This document shows positions 53,157 through 63,225 of a stretch of DNA of 64,000 nucleotides, in pieces. The translations under genes and the position numbers were made by a program. The stretch's first letter is position 1, and every line of letters starts with the position of its first letter. The notes beneath the pieces are model-generated. The model had not been told where the DNA came from. It did no database searches and was given only the letters and a program-made list of their open reading frames with translations. Source of the DNA: Proteobacteria bacterium SG_bin4 (GTDB lineage Bacteria; Pseudomonadota; Gammaproteobacteria; Burkholderiales; Nitrosomonadaceae); NCBI GenBank assembly GCA_002083395.1, contig LWDH01000036.1, forward strand, positions 15,246 through 79,245, written 5' to 3'.

Positions 53157-54953
53157 ATGCCTGCAATCAAACCGCTGCCCGAATTATTGATCAACCAAAT
53201 CGCCGCCGGCGAAGTAGTGGAGCGTCCGGCGTCGGCGCTCAAGGAAATCCTGGAAAACAGCATCGACGCCGGTGCGGGAAAAATCACCGTGCAACTGCAA
53301 CAAGGTGGTGTCAAACAAATCCGTGTCGCGGATGACGGCGCAGGTATCGCCAAAGACGAATTAATACTGGCGTTGACACGACACAGCACCAGCAAAATCA
53401 GCACGCTGGAAGATTTGCACAAAATTACCAGTCTGGGCTTCCGCGGCGAAGCATTAGCGAGTATCGCCGCCGTTGCCAGGTTGACACTTACCAGCCAGCA
53501 GCAAGGTCAAGCGCATGCCTGGGAAATCAGCGCTGAAGGCCCTGTGGCTTCCCAGCCGGCACCGGCGGCGTTGACGCAAGGCACCATTGTGGATGTCAAC
53601 GATTTGTACTTCAATATTCCGGCCCGGCGCAAATTCCTGAAGTCTGAAGCCACCGAATTCGCGCACTGCGACGAAACCTTCAAACGCATAGCGCTCTCGC
53701 AAGCCAATATTGAGTTCGTTTTGCAGCACAACGGCAAAGTGCGCCGCCATCTGCGCGCCGCCAACATGCCACAACGGATCGCTGCGCTTCTTGGCGATGA
53801 GTTCAAGCAAGCAGCCGCGTTGGTGGATGAGGAATCCGCCGGTATGCGTCTGACCGGCATGGTCGCATTGCCCGCTTTCGCCAGATCATCGCGCGATATG
53901 CAGTATTTTTTTGTCAACAGCCGTTTCGTCAGCGATAAGCTGATTTCGCATGCATTGCGCGAAGCCTATCGCGATGTGCTGCATCTGGAACGGCATCCGG
54001 CGTTTGTATTGTTTCTTGAAATCGATCCTGAAAGCGTTGATGTCAATGTACACCCGAGTAAAACCGAAGTCCGTTTCCGCGAAGCGCGCGCATTGCATCA
54101 GTTCATTTTTCATGCGATCAACAAGGTATTGGCATCTCCGCAAAGAGAACAAAAAACGCACACCAGCGAACCTGCGCCTGGAGCCCGGCCGTTTGCGGCA
54201 TACCCGAGAGCCGATTCCGTACAGCCTGCCAGGGTATCGCAACCGGCCGGTTTTTACGGTACGTTATTCGGTACCGAATCGCACACGCCAACAACACCGA
54301 GAAATCCTTCATTTGCAGCCGCCACCGCGGTATCTCCGAGGCCTGCCACAACCGACGATGAAAAAGACGACTACCCGCTCGGTTTCGCCCTGGGGCAATT
54401 GCACAACATTTATATCCTGGCACAAAATACACGTGGACTGGTCGTCGTCGATATGCACGCCGCACACGAACGCATTCTATACGAACAACTGAAACAAGCA
54501 CTCGACCGGCATGAGATCGCGATGCAGCCGTTGTTGATCCCAGCGGTGTTTCATGCCAGTAGTTTGGAAGTCGCCGCGGTGGAAGAAAATCATGAGACGC
54601 TGGCACAGTTGGGATTCGATATCGCCGTCCTGTCACCCACTACCCTGACCGTACGCGCCGTACCGGCTGCTTTGAAAGAAGCCGATGCCGTTCAGATCGC
54701 CCGCGATCTATTGCAAGAAATCCGTGAATACGGCGCCAGCCAGATTCTCACTGCCAAGCGCAATGAAATTCTTGCCACCATGGCGTGCCACGGTGCCGTA
54801 CGCGCCAACCGCAAATTAACACTTGAAGAAATGAATGCGCTGCTGCGCGATATGGAACAAACCGAACGCGCCGATCAATGCAATCACGGCCGTCCAACCT
54901 GGTTTGAAACCAATCTGGCGGAGCTGAATAAATTGTTTATGCGCGGGAAATAA
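53157..54953 (+). CDS. mutL: DNA mismatch repair protein MutL
   Basis: The 598-residue protein starts at MPAIKPLPELLINQIAAGEV, the family's usual N-terminus. An in-frame ATG 18 codons earlier is unlikely. The GHKL ATPase motifs are present (AAGEVVERP, DDGAGI, GFRGEALASIA). The C-terminal domain keeps the endonuclease motif DMHAAHERILYE (about residues 430-441), with ACHGAVRA and CNHGRPT. So this is a nicking MutL of the kind lacking in E. coli. No MutS gene is in the window. Confidence 0.96.
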   Translation: MPAIKPLPELLINQIAAGEVVERPASALKEILENSIDAGAGKITVQLQQGGVKQIRVADDGAGIAKDELILALTRHSTSKISTLEDLHKITSLGFRGEALASIAAVARLTLTSQQQGQAHAWEISAEGPVASQPAPAALTQGTIVDVNDLYFNIPARRKFLKSEATEFAHCDETFKRIALSQANIEFVLQHNGKVRRHLRAANMPQRIAALLGDEFKQAAALVDEESAGMRLTGMVALPAFARSSRDMQYFFVNSRFVSDKLISHALREAYRDVLHLERHPAFVLFLEIDPESVDVNVHPSKTEVRFREARALHQFIFHAINKVLASPQREQKTHTSEPAPGARPFAAYPRADSVQPARVSQPAGFYGTLFGTESHTPTTPRNPSFAAATAVSPRPATTDDEKDDYPLGFALGQLHNIYILAQNTRGLVVVDMHAAHERILYEQLKQALDRHEIAMQPLLIPAVFHASSLEVAAVEENHETLAQLGFDIAVLSPTTLTVRAVPAALKEADAVQIARDLLQEIREYGASQILTAKRNEILATMACHGAVRANRKLTLEEMNALLRDMEQTERADQCNHGRPTWFETNLAELNKLFMRGK

Positions 54954-54970
54954 CCCGTTTCGCTGATGAA

Positions 54971-54989
54971 ATTCCGGCTTACCCGGAAT
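54971..54989. terminator. Hairpin between convergent genes
   Basis: ATTCCGG-CTTAC-CCGGAAT is a perfect 7-bp stem with a 5-nt loop, lying between mutL and the convergent membrane-protein gene. It has no T-run, so its terminating strength is uncertain. Confidence 0.45.
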
Positions 54990-55783
54990 CAATCGGCTTT
55001 CCGGTTCATGCTCTCACGCAATTCGATCAGAATCTGATCCGCCGCATCGACGCGGATCACGCCAAACCGCGGATACTCGATGTCGACAATGACATACACC
55101 GCAATCGCCGTCATTGTCGCAAACACCACCGGATGAACCCAGCGATGCGGGCGATTTTTGGCCGCGCCGTAACCGGCGATAAACGAACAGCCGTAGGCAA
55201 ACACAAACAGCAGCACAAAAATGATCTTGGGCGGATGCATCATCATCGCCATCTTACGCGTCGTGGTAATGTCGATCATCGCGTTCAGCGCCGGAAGCAG
55301 CACCACGCAAGCAGATGGCGTACTTTGCATACGGCAAGCTGCTACTGCTTGTGTCCAAATCGTATTCTGCAACGCCATGCTGCTATTCCACTCCTGCTGG
55401 GCCGCCTCAACATTTGGAAGCCTTTTATAGTATTCCAAACGGGAGTCGGTGTAACGGCGGAACAATGCCCGTAACTCGGTGCGTGCATCCGCTTCGACGA
55501 TATCCAGCCGCAAGTACGCGGTACCGATGGCGTTGGTCTCCTCGGCGATCAGATGACGGCGGTCGTCAAACCTTGACGCGGCACCGGAGAATGTAAACGC
55601 GATTAACAATCCGAACAGCGCGAAAATAGCGGCTTCGATCGTGCCGCCACCCAATTTACCGTCTGTTTCCGCATCGTTGTTCAAATGCTTGAATCCAAGA
55701 CGCCTGCCCATCGCATAAAACAGCAACATGCCGAGAAACAGACTGATCCCGACAGCGATCGGAATGAAGGTAAAGTTCATCAT
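54989..55783 (-). CDS. DUF4239 bestrophin-like membrane protein
   Basis: This 264-residue inner-membrane protein has four predicted membrane segments, two N-terminal (FIPIAVGISLFLGMLLFYAM; AAIFALFGLLIAFTFSGAAS) and two C-terminal (IIFVLLFVFAYGCSFIAGYG; VVFATMTAIAVYVIVDI). The segment DDRRHLIAEETNAIGTAYLR is the family hallmark. Bestrophins are anion channels, but activity of this bacterial group is not established. AGGA precedes the first of two ATGs. Confidence 0.78.
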   Translation of the reverse strand: MMNFTFIPIAVGISLFLGMLLFYAMGRRLGFKHLNNDAETDGKLGGGTIEAAIFALFGLLIAFTFSGAASRFDDRRHLIAEETNAIGTAYLRLDIVEADARTELRALFRRYTDSRLEYYKRLPNVEAAQQEWNSSMALQNTIWTQAVAACRMQSTPSACVVLLPALNAMIDITTTRKMAMMMHPPKIIFVLLFVFAYGCSFIAGYGAAKNRPHRWVHPVVFATMTAIAVYVIVDIEYPRFGVIRVDAADQILIELRESMNRKAD

Positions 55784-55977
55784 GAATAGTTCCTAAAATG
55801 AGCGGTTCCAGAAAATTCCCGGCAAAGGATCAAAGAGATTTTACAAAAAATATCAACTGCATATTGCCAATTCTGTGAAGATACGATAAAAACTTCGACA
55901 AATCAGTAGAAATTGACTGGCTAATCATTCCACCAGACTGCTCGGTTTAGCGTAGACAACGAGAAAGGATCAAAACG

Positions 55978-57279
55978 ATGAAAGACAATAAAACACCCGA
56001 CACCGCGCAAGCCGGAACCAAACAACCCGATCAAACCGGTAACCGGGACCTGCTCGACTCCATGATCGAGTCATTGCCTCTAACGATCCGCAGGCATTGG
56101 TTCTGGATTCTGGCTTATAGCCTTAATCTGGGATACTTCATCTATGCGCTGGTAAGCACCAATAGTGAGTCTGAGTCATTCACGATCCCTATCCTGCCGG
56201 GCGTCATTTTCACCTGCATCATTTTCGTGCAGATCTTTGCCGACCCCATCGCCTATATTCCGGTTGAAGGAATTACACCGGAAGAAAAAGAATTACTGGA
56301 AAAGCAACGCTCGCATCAACGCTACAAGTGGATGATCTTTGCGTACAGCTTCATGCTGCTGTCGCTGCTGCTGACTTTCTATCCTTTTATCAATGAATTT
56401 AAAAACAAACCTATAGAAACACTGCGCGATCAGCCGATCGCGGTATTTATCGGTTGCTCTCTCGACAGCCAAGCGAAGTACTTGAGTTGCTTCAAGGGAA
56501 AACCCGACACCGAAAGAGATACACCCATAACACCTGAAAAGATCGCCGGAACCTGGGTTATCAATATCGGCGGCTACATCAATCTATGCAAAGAAAAAAT
56601 TGAAATCAATAAAGCTGGAAAAGAAGTCAGTAAAGCGACGGCTTGCGCAGTCAGCGATGGCTTGATGATCCCGCTTTATTTCATCATCCTGGCGTTAATG
56701 GGTGGCAGCATCAGCTTGACCCGCCGCCTGCCGGAACTGCAAAAACAGGTAAGCGATGAGCATATCGCTACCCAACACCAACCGCGTCTGACGCAATACG
56801 AATTCCGCGAACATTTGATTTTCCAGATCGTGCAATTCATCTCCGCGCCTTTCCTCGCGATACTGGCTTATTACCTGATCGAACCCAGCAATCTGACCAA
56901 CTCGGTCGCGCTGGCATTCGTCGCCGGATTCGCCTCGGAAACCATCCTGCTGATGGTACGCTCGGTCGCCAATAAAATTTCTCCCGCAAGCGCCGAGGGG
57001 CCGCAATATGGTGCAATTGCCGGTGTGGTTACCTTCAAGAACTTTACTCCGCTTAGAACCGAAGTTTTCTTATCCGAATCGCCGCAAATTCATACGATAA
57101 CCGACAATCAAGGCTTTTTCATGCTCAGCAACGTTCCAGCCGGCGAACATAGCATCAGCATCAAATACACCACGCAAGCGGATGACGGCAAAACCGTCGA
57201 GCAAATCAAAAAAGACACGGTAAAAATCGATCGGGCGCAAGCGATTGTTAAGAAGAATGTGGTGATTGAAGAAAAGTAA
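55978..57279 (+). CDS. Membrane protein with C-terminal carboxypeptidase-regulatory-like domain
   Basis: This 433-residue protein has about five membrane helices (WILAYSLNLGYFIYALVS; LPGVIFTCIIFVQIFADPI; MIFAYSFMLLSLLLTFYPFI; GLMIPLYFIILALMGGSISL; FLAILAYYLIE). The C-terminal 85 residues form a CarboxypepD_reg-like beta-sandwich (GAIAGVVTFKNFTPLRTEVF; GFFMLSNVPAGEHSISIKYT). A soluble loop with two Cys (IGCSLDSQAKYLSCFKGK) separates the third and fourth helices. AAAGGA precedes the ATG by 8 nt. No known family; function unknown. Confidence 0.75.
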   Translation: MKDNKTPDTAQAGTKQPDQTGNRDLLDSMIESLPLTIRRHWFWILAYSLNLGYFIYALVSTNSESESFTIPILPGVIFTCIIFVQIFADPIAYIPVEGITPEEKELLEKQRSHQRYKWMIFAYSFMLLSLLLTFYPFINEFKNKPIETLRDQPIAVFIGCSLDSQAKYLSCFKGKPDTERDTPITPEKIAGTWVINIGGYINLCKEKIEINKAGKEVSKATACAVSDGLMIPLYFIILALMGGSISLTRRLPELQKQVSDEHIATQHQPRLTQYEFREHLIFQIVQFISAPFLAILAYYLIEPSNLTNSVALAFVAGFASETILLMVRSVANKISPASAEGPQYGAIAGVVTFKNFTPLRTEVFLSESPQIHTITDNQGFFMLSNVPAGEHSISIKYTTQADDGKTVEQIKKDTVKIDRAQAIVKKNVVIEEK

Positions 57280-57331
57280 ATATCTACGACTTGTACTGGT
57301 TCGGACTCCTGAGTTAGTATGCCACGTTGCC

Positions 57332-58159
57332 TCACCCATACAACTGCCGTTTCAACCCGCAGCGGTTCAGAATAATTGCGCTGATTTCCTCGATGGAGAT
57401 GCGCGTGGTATCCAGGTACGGGATATTGAAGCGGTTAAACAGGGCTTCCTGCCATTGGAGTTCCCGTTGACATTGCTGCAGCGAGGCATACTCACTATCC
57501 GGACGGCGCTGTTGGCGGATGAAATGCAATTGCGCCGGAGTGAGCGTTAAGCCGAATAGTTTGTGTTTGACCGCATCGACTGCTTTGGGCAATTGCTGCA
57601 CGGTCATATCGTCCGGCGTCAGCGGATAATTGGCGGCAGCGATGCCGTATTGCAAGCCCAGATACAGGCAAGTCGGCGTTTTGCCGGAACGCGATACGCC
57701 GATCAGGATGATGTCGGCTTGCGCGAAATGCTTGGGATTGATGCCGTCGTCATGCGCCAGCACATAATTAATCGCGTCGATCCGCTTGAAGTACGTCAAG
57801 TCATCCTGCAAACCGTGCGAACGTCCGGCTTTGCGCGCGGATGGCTGACGCAATTCCTCTTCGACCGGATGGGTAAACGCTTCGAAAAAATCGTAAACAC
57901 GGCAATTGCCTTGTTTAATCACATCGAGTATTTCCGGTCGCTGCAACGTGCTGAACACCAGCGGGCGGAACCCGTCAGATTCCGCGGTTTGATTGATCTG
58001 CAACAATACTGTCCTGGCTTTAGCAAGATCGTCCAGAAACGGCACGTTCACGGCATTCCAGGCGATGCCGTCAAACTGCGTCAGCAAGCTGTGGCCCAGC
58101 GTTTCCGCAGTAATGCCGGTGCGGTCGGATAAATAAAAAACCGTCCTTTTCTGCGTCAT
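57332..58159 (-). CDS. ppsR: PEP synthetase regulatory protein PpsR
   Basis: This 275-residue kinase-pyrophosphorylase (DUF299 family) inactivates PEP synthase by ADP-dependent phosphorylation and reactivates it with phosphate. The P-loop GVSRSGKT is the nucleotide site, and the N-terminal FYLSDRTGITAETLGHSLL and C-terminal RNSEYASLQQC-like region (SEYASLQQCQRELQWQEAL) are family markers. Its ATG overlaps the ppsA stop by one base (TGATG), so translation is coupled to its target enzyme. Confidence 0.95.
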   Translation of the reverse strand: MTQKRTVFYLSDRTGITAETLGHSLLTQFDGIAWNAVNVPFLDDLAKARTVLLQINQTAESDGFRPLVFSTLQRPEILDVIKQGNCRVYDFFEAFTHPVEEELRQPSARKAGRSHGLQDDLTYFKRIDAINYVLAHDDGINPKHFAQADIILIGVSRSGKTPTCLYLGLQYGIAAANYPLTPDDMTVQQLPKAVDAVKHKLFGLTLTPAQLHFIRQQRRPDSEYASLQQCQRELQWQEALFNRFNIPYLDTTRISIEEISAIILNRCGLKRQLYG

Positions 58160-60534
58160 CAGTGCTTGCTCAAGCGGCCAATATCCAACCAGGTTTGCAC
58201 CACCGTATCAGGATTCAGCGACAGGCTGCTAATGCCTTGCTCATACAACCATGCGGCAAAATCCGGGTAATCGGAGGGCCCTTGCCCACAAATACCGATA
58301 TATTTGCCTTGCTTGCGGCACGCATCGATCGCCATTTTCAGCAATTTCTTCACTGCCGGATTGCGCTCATCGAACACCTGCGACACCAGCGCGGAATCGC
58401 GGTCGACACCGAGCGTCAGTTGCGTCATATCGTTCGAACCAATCGAGAAGCCGTCAAAGTACTGCAAGAATTCCTCCGCCAGCACGGCATTCGACGGAAT
58501 TTCGCACATCATGATCAGCCGCAAGCCGTTGCTGCCGCGTTTCAGTCCCTGCGACGCCAGCAACTCGGTTACTTGCGCGGCTTCTTCCAGCGTCCGGCAA
58601 AACGGAATCATGATCTCGACGTTAGTCAAACCCATTGCATCGCGCACCTTGCGCAACGCCCGGCATTCGAGTTCAAAACAGTCGCGGAAATCGGACGATA
58701 CATACCGTGAAGCGCCGCGGAAACCGATCATCGGATTTTCTTCATGCGGCTCGTAACGGTTCCCCGCCAGCAGATTCGCGTATTCGTTCGATTTAAAATC
58801 GGAAGTGCGCACAATCACCGGGTGCGGATAAAACGCCGCCGCCAGCGTGGCGATGCCTTCGGTCAATTTCTCGACGTAAAAATCGATGGGGTTTGCGTAA
58901 CCAGCAATGCGCCCGCCGATTGTTTGTTTCAAGTCGTCCGGCAAGCGTTCGAATTCCAGCAATGCCTTGGGATGCATACCGATCATGTTGTTGATAATGA
59001 ATTCCAGCCGCGCCAGCCCCACGCCTTGATTCGGCATACGCGCAAAAGAGAAAGCGTGCGACGGATTGCCGACGTTCATCATGATTTTTAGCGGTAAATC
59101 CGGTAACTCACCGGAATCCGCCACGCTATGCTCGAACGGCAGCAGACCCTCATAAACCAGTCCGGTATCGCCATCCGCGCAAGAAACCGTTATTGGCGCT
59201 CCATCTTTAATCGACGCCGTGGCATTACCGCAGCCGACCACCGCCGGAATGCCCATTTCACGCGCGATGATCGCCGCATGGCAGGTCCGCCCGCCACGAT
59301 TGGTGACGATTGCGGATGCACGCTTCATAATCGGCTCCCAGTCCGGATCGGTCATATCGGTCACCAACACATCACCCGGTTTTACCAAGTGCATTTGATC
59401 GGCTCCAGCGATCAAGCGGGCTGTTCCTTGGCCGATTTTGCTGCCGATGGCGCGGCCTTCCGCCAAAATGGTCCCGCTGCCGCTCAGTTTGAATCGCTCA
59501 AGCGCCGGCGCAGCACGGCTCTCGACTGTTTCAGGGCGCGCTTGCACGATATACAGCTGCCCGTCCCGGCCATCCAGCGCCCATTCGATATCCATCGGAC
59601 GGCCATAGTGCTGCTCAATGATCACCGCCTGACGCGCCAGCGCTTCAACTTGCGCATCTGTGAGCGAGAAGCGATTGCGCCGGGCGGACTCGACTTCGCG
59701 CGTCAACGTAAAAGCATCGCTGCCATTGTTTTTGTCGGCATATACCATTTCAATCGCTTTGCTGCCTAGCCGCCGTGACAGGATCGCAGGCTTTCCGTCT
59801 GCAAGGCCTCGTTTATACACATAAAATTCATCGGGATTGACTGTACCCTGCACGATGGTTTCACCCAACCCATACGCCGACGTGATAAAAATCGCATCGC
59901 GGAAACCGGATTCGGTATCGAGCGTGAACATCACCCCGCTGGCGCCGAGATCGCTGCGTACCATTTTTTGGATACCGGCAGACAAATACACTTTTTCATG
60001 CGGGAAATTTTGATGCACCCGGTAGGCTATAGCGCGATCGTTATACAACGATGCGAACACCGTTTTGACCGCCGCCAGAATATGCGGTAAGCCCTGCACG
60101 TTCAGCAACGTCTCCTGCTGCCCGGCAAACGACGCATCGGCCAAATCCTCGGCCGTTGCAGAGGAGCGCACCGCAAATGAAATATCTTCGCCGCTGCTGG
60201 TGGCGAGTTTCTCATACGCCTGCGTAATTGCTGTCTGAATAGCGTCCGGTATTACAGCGTCGAGTACCCAGCCACGAATCGTTTTACCGGCGGCCGTAAG
60301 TGCGTTGATGTCATCGACATCCAACCCGGCCAGCAAGCTATTGATGCGCCCGACCAATCCATTAGCGTGCAAAAATTCCCGGTACGCTAACGTTGTCGTA
60401 GCAAAACCATTCGGCACGTTGACACCGGCTTGCGACAAACGGCTGATCATTTCCCCCAGCGAAGCATTTTTGCCGCCGACCGAAGCGACATCGCGCATGT
60501 TCAACTGATCAAACCAAGCGATATACTGAGTCAT
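58159..60534 (-). CDS. ppsA: Phosphoenolpyruvate synthase
   Basis: This 791-residue enzyme makes PEP from pyruvate and ATP, the first step of gluconeogenesis from C3 compounds. The N-terminal ATP-grasp region has SVGGKNASLGEM and SFAVRSSATAEDLADASFAG. The phospho-histidine is in GGRTCHAAIIARE. The C-terminal PEP-binding barrel keeps FSIGSNDMTQLTLGVDRDS and GICGQGPSDYPD. Length is normal. The ppsR gene overlaps it by one base. cbbR lies 70 nt upstream on the same strand. Confidence 0.97.
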   Translation of the reverse strand: MTQYIAWFDQLNMRDVASVGGKNASLGEMISRLSQAGVNVPNGFATTTLAYREFLHANGLVGRINSLLAGLDVDDINALTAAGKTIRGWVLDAVIPDAIQTAITQAYEKLATSSGEDISFAVRSSATAEDLADASFAGQQETLLNVQGLPHILAAVKTVFASLYNDRAIAYRVHQNFPHEKVYLSAGIQKMVRSDLGASGVMFTLDTESGFRDAIFITSAYGLGETIVQGTVNPDEFYVYKRGLADGKPAILSRRLGSKAIEMVYADKNNGSDAFTLTREVESARRNRFSLTDAQVEALARQAVIIEQHYGRPMDIEWALDGRDGQLYIVQARPETVESRAAPALERFKLSGSGTILAEGRAIGSKIGQGTARLIAGADQMHLVKPGDVLVTDMTDPDWEPIMKRASAIVTNRGGRTCHAAIIAREMGIPAVVGCGNATASIKDGAPITVSCADGDTGLVYEGLLPFEHSVADSGELPDLPLKIMMNVGNPSHAFSFARMPNQGVGLARLEFIINNMIGMHPKALLEFERLPDDLKQTIGGRIAGYANPIDFYVEKLTEGIATLAAAFYPHPVIVRTSDFKSNEYANLLAGNRYEPHEENPMIGFRGASRYVSSDFRDCFELECRALRKVRDAMGLTNVEIMIPFCRTLEEAAQVTELLASQGLKRGSNGLRLIMMCEIPSNAVLAEEFLQYFDGFSIGSNDMTQLTLGVDRDSALVSQVFDERNPAVKKLLKMAIDACRKQGKYIGICGQGPSDYPDFAAWLYEQGISSLSLNPDTVVQTWLDIGRLSKH

Positions 60535-60604
60535 CGCACCCTCCCTATTTCAACAAGTTAAAGTGATTATTCAAGAAATTCAGTAAGTCATTGGATTTAA
60601 TCGT

Positions 60605-61558
60605 TTAACTATTCTTAAGCAGCGGACAATGCCCGGAAATGGCATGGCGGCACGATAAATCCTCGAGAAAATCATCGGCATGCCTTAGATATTCCAGGAA
60701 TGCCTGCGCCACAACCGATAGTTGCTTACCCGCCGGATACGCGAAATACCAGTGCCGTTGGATCGGAAAACCTTCAACGTCTAATTCCGCCAGTTGCCCC
60801 ATCGGCGCATCCAGCGCCAACGTATGACGAGACAACACCGCTATGCCCAATCGTCCGACGATCGCTTGCTTGATCGCTTCGTTGCTGCCTAATTCCATCC
60901 TGACTTTCAGTTTCTTGTTATGGTCGTTGAAAAACCGCTCGGTTGCCATGCGCGTTCCGGAACCCGGTTCACGCATGATAAAAAATTCTTCGCAAATCCG
61001 ATCGATGCTAATGTTCTTTTGATTGGCCAGTGGATGATCTGCTGTCGCCAGCATGACCAGTGGGTTATCCAGAAAAACTTCGGCAACCGCATCAATCGAT
61101 TCCGGAACCTGCCCTAGAATACACAAATCATCCTGGTTTCCGGTCAAACGCTCCAAAACTCGCTCTTGATTGGTGACTTTTAAGGAAACATCAATGCCAG
61201 GATACTGTTGACAAAATGTGCCCAATAGCCGCGGCGTGAAGTATTTTGCAGTCGTTACCACCGCCAGACGCAATTTCCCCGATTTCAAGCCTTTCATGTT
61301 CGAAACAGTCATCTCGAAGCGGGAAAAGTGTTCAAAAATTCCAAGGCAAGTTTGATATAACTCTTTACCAGCCTCCGTCAGATAAATTTTCTTGCCGACC
61401 TGTTCAAACAGCGGCAAACCAATATCATCGGTCAGTTTCTTGATTTGCATCGACACCGTCGGTTGCGTCAGAAACAATTCTTCCGCCGCGCGAGTAAAGC
61501 TTTTTAAGCGCGCAATCGCTTCAAAAACCTCCAGTTGCCGGATTGTACTGTGACGCAT
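60605..61558 (-). CDS. cbbR: LysR-type regulator CbbR
   Basis: The start is MRHSTIRQLEVFEAIARLKS with GAGGAGG 5 nt upstream. The 317-residue protein has an N-terminal winged helix (RAAEELFLTQPTVSMQIKKL) and a LysR substrate-binding domain (SGKLRLAVVTTAKYFTPRLL; FFIMREPGSGTRMATERFF). It is divergent from cbbL with 170 nt between, the standard arrangement for a RuBisCO activator responding to metabolites such as NADPH, RuBP or PEP. Those ligands are known from other CbbRs, not shown here. Confidence 0.94.
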   Translation of the reverse strand: MRHSTIRQLEVFEAIARLKSFTRAAEELFLTQPTVSMQIKKLTDDIGLPLFEQVGKKIYLTEAGKELYQTCLGIFEHFSRFEMTVSNMKGLKSGKLRLAVVTTAKYFTPRLLGTFCQQYPGIDVSLKVTNQERVLERLTGNQDDLCILGQVPESIDAVAEVFLDNPLVMLATADHPLANQKNISIDRICEEFFIMREPGSGTRMATERFFNDHNKKLKVRMELGSNEAIKQAIVGRLGIAVLSRHTLALDAPMGQLAELDVEGFPIQRHWYFAYPAGKQLSVVAQAFLEYLRHADDFLEDLSCRHAISGHCPLLKNS

Positions 61559-61728
61559 AGCAGCCTCCTCATTTCGATACAATAGGTTTTAATCTATCAA
61601 TATCATTGAAACAATTTATTTTTGTTTATGGTTCAAAAATTCTACACTATTTTTAACCCGCTGGTAAAAACCTCCTGACTCAAACCATCTACCGTGCGGG
61701 TTCATTTCACAACTACATGGAGATCATT
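61559..61728. promoter_or_regulatory. cbbR-cbbL divergent control region
   Basis: This 170-nt AT-rich region should contain the cbb promoter and CbbR sites. ATAG-N8-CTAT (61582-61597) is a LysR-type half-palindrome candidate. AAACAA-N7-TTGTTT (61609-61627) is a second inverted repeat and is followed by TTCAA. A possible -10 (TACACT) lies near 61642. GGAG precedes the cbbL ATG by 6 nt. Site assignments are by eye. Confidence 0.5.
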
Positions 61729-63204
61729 ATGGCTTCAGAAACGATCAAAGAAGGTAAAGAACGTTACAAATCCGGCGTCATCCCTTATAAAAAGATGGGT
61801 TACTGGGAGCCGGATTATATCCCCAAAGATACCGATGTCATCGCATTGTTCCGGATTACGCCTCAAGCTGGCGTTGAGCCGGAAGAAGCGGCAGCCGCTG
61901 TCGCCGGTGAATCTTCCACCGCGACCTGGACGGTCGTCTGGACCGATCGCCTGACTGCATGCGAACTGTATCGCGCCAAAGCCTACCGGGTTGATCCGGT
62001 ACCCAATACCGGCCCGGGCACCAAAACCGATCAGCAGTATTTCGCCTATATCGCCTACGATCTGGATTTGTTTGAAGAGGGATCGATCGCCAACTTAACC
62101 GCCTCGATCATCGGTAATGTATTCGGTTTTAAAGCGGTTAAAGCGTTGCGCTTGGAGGACATGCGCATTCCGGTCGCTTACCTCAAAACCTTTCAGGGAC
62201 CGGCTACCGGTATTGTGGTCGAACGCGAGCGTCTGGATAAATTTGGCCGGCCACTGCTCGGCGCCACCACCAAGCCTAAGTTGGGATTATCGGGACGTAA
62301 CTATGGCCGGGTAGTCTACGAAGGCTTGAAAGGCGGCCTCGATTTCATGAAAGACGATGAAAACATCAATTCCCAGCCTTTCATGCATTGGCGCGACCGT
62401 TTCTTATTCTGCATGGAAGCGGTTAATAAGGCTTCGGCTGCTACCGGGGAGGTCAAAGGGCATTATTTGAATGTTACTGCGGCGACTATGGAAGACATGT
62501 ACGAACGCGCCGAATTCGCCAAATCGCTCGGTTCGGTCATTATCATGATCGACCTGGTGGTCGGCTACACCGCCATTCAGTCCATGGCGAAGTGGGCGCG
62601 TAAGAACGACATGATCCTGCACTTGCACCGCGCCGGAAATTCGACCTATTCGCGGCAGAAGAACCACGGCATGAACTTCCGGGTAATCTGTAAATGGATG
62701 CGCATGGCCGGGGTTGATCACATCCATGCCGGTACAGTGGTCGGAAAACTGGAAGGCGATCCGTTAATGATCAAAGGCTTCTACGATACCTTGCGTGAAA
62801 GCAACACTCAAACGAGTCTCGAACACGGCTTGTTCTTTGATCAGGAATGGGCCTCGCTGAGAAAAGTGATGCCTGTCGCATCCGGTGGTATTCATGCCGG
62901 CCAAATGCACCAGTTACTCGACTATCTGGGTGAGGATGTAGTACTGCAATTCGGCGGCGGCACCATCGGCCATCCGCAAGGTATTCAGGCTGGCGCAACG
63001 GCAAACCGCGTCGCGCTCGAAGCGATGATCCTGGCCCGCAATGAAGGCCGCGACTACGTCAAAGAGGGGCCGAAGATTCTCGCCGACGCCGCCAAATGGT
63101 GCACACCGCTGAAACTGGCGCTAGATACCTGGAAGGATATTACCTTCAATTACGAATCCACGGATACTGCAGACTTTGTGCCATCCGCGACCGCCAATGT
63201 GTAA
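61729..63204 (+). CDS. cbbL: RuBisCO large subunit, red-type form IC
   Basis: This 491-residue catalytic subunit fixes CO2 on ribulose-1,5-bisphosphate. The start is MASETIKEGKERYKSG. Red-type features include KKMGYWEPDY near the N-terminus and ATWTVVWTDRLTACELYRAK, in contrast to the green-type TGTWTTVWTD. Active-site sequence GATTKPKLGLSGRNYGR and the carbamylated lysine region GGLDFMKDDENINSQPF are intact, as are HLHRAGN and SGGIH. The cbbS gene starts 21 nt downstream. Red-type enzymes usually need the activase CbbX, which is not in the window. Confidence 0.98.
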   Translation: MASETIKEGKERYKSGVIPYKKMGYWEPDYIPKDTDVIALFRITPQAGVEPEEAAAAVAGESSTATWTVVWTDRLTACELYRAKAYRVDPVPNTGPGTKTDQQYFAYIAYDLDLFEEGSIANLTASIIGNVFGFKAVKALRLEDMRIPVAYLKTFQGPATGIVVERERLDKFGRPLLGATTKPKLGLSGRNYGRVVYEGLKGGLDFMKDDENINSQPFMHWRDRFLFCMEAVNKASAATGEVKGHYLNVTAATMEDMYERAEFAKSLGSVIIMIDLVVGYTAIQSMAKWARKNDMILHLHRAGNSTYSRQKNHGMNFRVICKWMRMAGVDHIHAGTVVGKLEGDPLMIKGFYDTLRESNTQTSLEHGLFFDQEWASLRKVMPVASGGIHAGQMHQLLDYLGEDVVLQFGGGTIGHPQGIQAGATANRVALEAMILARNEGRDYVKEGPKILADAAKWCTPLKLALDTWKDITFNYESTDTADFVPSATANV

Positions 63205-63225
63205 TCTGCTCAAGGAGACAATATC

